Positions 62,001-64,000 of a DNA stretch of 64,000 nt are shown here, piece by piece. This DNA is from Paenalcaligenes sp052103955 (GTDB lineage Bacteria; Pseudomonadota; Gammaproteobacteria; Burkholderiales; Burkholderiaceae_B). Within the stretch, counting starts at the first letter, position 1. Every line of letters starts with the position of its first letter. The stretch spans positions 62,001-126,000 of the forward strand of contig JBQELO010000006.1 of NCBI GenBank assembly GCA_052103955.1. Reading direction: 5' to 3'. The position numbers and the translations under genes are program-made. The notes under the pieces were generated by a model. The model was given only the letters and a program-made list of their open reading frames with translations, did not search any database and was not told where the DNA came from.

Positions 62001-62945
62001 TTAGTTAAGCGGTGATTTTTCTTTATTGGCAATACCAAAAGGCACATGTACTGCAGGCAGAATATCTGAGGCAGGCACCAGGTGGGTTTTTTGATCGTCA
62101 AAGAAAATATGCGGGTCTATTACCTTTAATGCTCGTTTCTTCTCCACACCGCCTAAGAAAAAAGCTTCATTCACCGTAATACCCCAACTGCGCATGGTAT
62201 TAATCACGCGTTCTTCGGCAGGCGCATTACGCGCCGTGACAATAATCAACCTCAGTTTGGGTGTGTACGACGGGTCTACCTCAGAACGCTGTCGTTCTAA
62301 CTGTTGAATCTCAGAGAGTTTTTGTAGAAAGGGCAGCAACGGGCCGGGGTTTAGCGGCACATTAATTTTGCTTTGTTCATGCACATGGAATTCGTTTAAG
62401 TCTTTGTTGGCTTGGAACACCGTTTCGGCCTCGTCGTCGGCCAGCACCCCGTCAAAGTCAAAGGCTACTCTAAGCTCATCATCACCCTGAGTGTCTAAGT
62501 GTGTAGAAGGCAGCACTTGCCCCGCAGGGTAGCCGGCTAGTGTCGCTTGCTGCACATCAGTTTCATTGGCCGATAAAAACAAACAAATAGAAAATGCGGG
62601 AATATAGCGATGCGGGTTGCCACCCTCTAAAAATACCGCGCGGGTAATATCAAGATTGTGATGACGAATAGAGTGCATCACCCGCATGCCCGTATCAGGG
62701 TCATTTCTCGACAACAACACCACCTCTACAGGTGGGTCTTCTGGGCGCACCTCGTTTAACGACAGCAACCGCTTAATAAACGGAAACGCCACACCAGGAG
62801 CGAGTGGAATACTTTGGTTCTCGCGCTGATGCTTACGGTAAGGTTCTTCACCTTCCGTGCGGAAAATGCTGTCGGGTTCCGACAGATCAAATAACGCGCT
62901 GGAGGCCAGACCTATAACAAGGCGGTGTTCGAGTTCGTATGCCAA
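62001..62945 (-). CDS. Cytosolic 5'-nucleotidase (cN-I type)
   Basis: A 314-residue protein of the 5'-nucleotidase (PF06189-like) family. The HAD-type catalytic motif is VAFDFDGVLADDEAE; later motifs are VTARNAPAEERV and FFDDQK. It dephosphorylates nucleoside monophosphates. Its C-terminus converges with the YcaC-like gene and a shared terminator. Confidence 0.9.
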   Translation of the reverse strand: MAYELEHRLVIGLASSALFDLSEPDSIFRTEGEEPYRKHQRENQSIPLAPGVAFPFIKRLLSLNEVRPEDPPVEVVLLSRNDPDTGMRVMHSIRHHNLDITRAVFLEGGNPHRYIPAFSICLFLSANETDVQQATLAGYPAGQVLPSTHLDTQGDDELRVAFDFDGVLADDEAETVFQANKDLNEFHVHEQSKINVPLNPGPLLPFLQKLSEIQQLERQRSEVDPSYTPKLRLIIVTARNAPAEERVINTMRSWGITVNEAFFLGGVEKKRALKVIDPHIFFDDQKTHLVPASDILPAVHVPFGIANKEKSPLN

Positions 62946-62989
62946 ACCGGGTTCCTGTGAGTGACAGAGTGGTAGAGGCAGTGTATCTG

Positions 62990-63024
62990 AAAAAAAAGGC
63001 TTAGGTGGTGAGCCTAAGCCTTTT
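62990..63024 (-). terminator. Terminator after the small unknown-domain gene
   Basis: On the minus strand GGCTTAGG and CCTAAGCC pair around CTCACCA, followed by T8. Confidence 0.88.
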
Positions 63025-63049
63025 CGATTCAGGCGGAAGGTACAGCCTG

Positions 63050-63379
63050 TTAATCGTTCTCTGAATATCGTGTGTAAGAATAATTCAGTTTTTTGAGCTT
63101 CTTTTCTGCTTGTTCTAATAGCTCTTCATCGAAGTAGCTAATCCACTCGCTTTCTAAGATCAGTGCTTCTATGGATAGATCCAACCGGTTACCCATATAC
63201 AGCTCAGATATGCCGTAAGAAAGCTCTTCCTTGCGCACCAGCTTCTGTGCAGTAGCCAAACCACCCTCGCTACCCAGCAGTGCAATAAATTGCCTAGGGG
63301 TGTACTTCAGCTCTTTCTTCATCTCGTTTGCCTTACCGTGCAGAAACGCGGTAAAGCGGTCTTCTGTGTTTCTATCCAT
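63050..63379 (-). CDS. Small protein with a widespread domain of unknown function
   Basis: A 109-residue protein. The core, YTPRQFIALLGSEGGLATAQ, SYGISELYMGNRLDLSIEA and EEELL-type C-terminal helix (EEL-x2-A-x2-K-L), resembles a helical domain often found alone or fused to nuclease-type proteins (pattern T-R-F-L-x-M-x2-x-x-G-G-L-A-x-A, then L-W-x-x-G-R-L-D-L-T-x-E-A). ATG 63379 has TGGAAG upstream; TTG 63394 is less likely. Function unknown. Confidence 0.65.
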   Translation of the reverse strand: MDRNTEDRFTAFLHGKANEMKKELKYTPRQFIALLGSEGGLATAQKLVRKEELSYGISELYMGNRLDLSIEALILESEWISYFDEELLEQAEKKLKKLNYSYTRYSEND

Positions 63380-63440
63380 CGTACTTCCAGTCAATAAGTC
63401 GCGGGTATTGTACTTGAGCTAAGAAGGGCGGTGGCTAGTA

Positions 63441-64000
63441 CTAGTCCTTTGGAGCACCATCCTCTCCAGACGAAGATAACTTTCTTAAGTTGTCTTGGGC
63501 TTTAGCATTTCCTTGTGCAGCGGCTTTTTCATACCACTCGCGTGCTTTTGCGTAGTCTCTGGGAACGCCATCTCCAGACGCGTATAACGTGCCTAAGTTG
63601 TTTTGGGCTACAGCATGTCCCTGTGCGGCAGCTTTTTCAAACCATTCGCGTGCTTTTGCGTAGTCTCTGGGAATGCCATTTCCAGATGCATATAACGTGC
63701 CTAAGTCGTTTTGGGCTGGAGCGTATCCTTGTGCGGCAGCTTTTTCAAACCATTCGCGTGCTTTTACGTAGTCTTTGGTAACGCCCGCTCCAACCGCATA
63801 TAGCTTTCCCATGTTGCTTTGGGCTACTGCATGTCCTTGTACTGCAGCTTTTTCATACCATTCGCGTGCTTTTACATAGTCTTCTGGAACACCACGCCCA
63901 GATGTATAAAAAGCCCCGAGGTTGTTTTGGGCTGTGGCATATCCTTGTGCAGCGGATTTTTCATACCATTCGCGCGCTTTTACGAGATCTCTGGTAACGC
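63441..64000 (-). CDS. Sel1-repeat protein (N-terminus outside the window)
   Basis: Reading frame open from the right edge to TAG at 63441-63443; at least 185 residues. It consists of about five 36-residue Sel1 (SLR) repeats of the form DYAKAREWFEKAAAQGHAVA then QNNLGTLYASGDGVPR. These solenoids bind protein partners. The matching DNA is a 108-bp repeat with high identity. The C-terminus is SSSGEDGAPKD. An internal ATG at 63812 is not the true start, since repeats continue upstream. Confidence 0.9.
   Translation of the reverse strand, partial: VTRDLVKAREWYEKSAAQGYATAQNNLGAFYTSGRGVPEDYVKAREWYEKAAVQGHAVAQSNMGKLYAVGAGVTKDYVKAREWFEKAAAQGYAPAQNDLGTLYASGNGIPRDYAKAREWFEKAAAQGHAVAQNNLGTLYASGDGVPRDYAKAREWYEKAAAQGNAKAQDNLRKLSSSGEDGAPKD

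Noticed and set aside
63231..63781. Plus-strand ORFs opposite the Sel1 and small-domain genes
   Set aside because: They are shadows of repeated minus-strand coding DNA.

Overview
The window looks like a stretch of chromosome from a betaproteobacterium of the order Burkholderiales, most likely an Alcaligenaceae relative with moderate GC. This is inferred from the gene set and order: minCDE next to glnS, purH-ruvC-ruvA, dusB-fis, bpt-aat, a phasin, a YggL protein, and the style of the LysR/IclR/TetR regulators. No rRNA, tRNA, insertion sequence, prophage or CRISPR array was recognised.

Layout. 1-2.8 kb: 5' part of uvrA (minus strand, cut by the window edge) and a divergent 42-residue very basic small protein with its own promoter and terminator. 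3-4.4 kb: a glycosyltransferase and an acidic unknown protein. 4.6-12.4 kb: an accessory catabolic island with a cupin protein, an AraC/XylS-type regulator, an orphan ABC solute-binding protein, both subunits of a Rieske ring-hydroxylating oxygenase, an isochorismatase-fold protein, a short-chain dehydrogenase and a large FAD oxidoreductase. A XylS-like direct-repeat operator sits on the cupin promoter. 12.5-19 kb: ettA, a second isochorismatase-fold hydrolase, a glycine-zipper lipoprotein, minEDC and glnS. 19.1-23.3 kb: a cydAB-like pair, whose CydA has lost all the haem ligands I can align, followed by a ClC transporter.

23.4-32.6 kb: DNA repair and housekeeping genes (recQ, ruvB, a PLP-dependent dehydratase, ruvA, ruvC, purH, fis, dusB, a UbiH-like hydroxylase), with several tail-to-tail overlaps. 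32.8-33.4 kb: a short leader ORF encoding an N-P-D-P-G-E peptide, mutually exclusive hairpins, and a stand-alone domain resembling the C-terminal part of MgtC. This resembles an Mg2+-sensing leader. 33.4-42.9 kb: a CtaG-like factor, a BepA-like protease, a YheT hydrolase, a zinc-finger protein, AzlCD, an RNA helicase, a thioredoxin-fold protein, an EI24 protein, a CinA-type molybdopterin-domain protein and an IclR regulator.

43-49.3 kb: a phasin, a TetR regulator with a probable operator, a non-coding stretch with a long hairpin and 40-bp tandem repeats, pyrD, the N-degron transferases bpt and aat, a Nudix hydrolase and two unknown proteins. 49.4-57.3 kb: a divergent LysR/LysE pair with a LysR box, a ferric-reductase-like protein, divergent PepSY proteins, a two-component system with a candidate operator array, yggL, and a protein of eleven 43-residue repeats. 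57.8-64 kb: an NCS1 transporter, a LysR regulator divergent from a pirin, a YcaC-like hydrolase, a cytosolic 5'-nucleotidase, a small unknown-domain protein and a Sel1-repeat protein cut by the right edge.

The most promising unexplained items are the haem-ligand-free CydAB pair, the MgtL-like leader before the orphan MgtC-type domain, and the Rieske-oxygenase island with its XylS-like operator.
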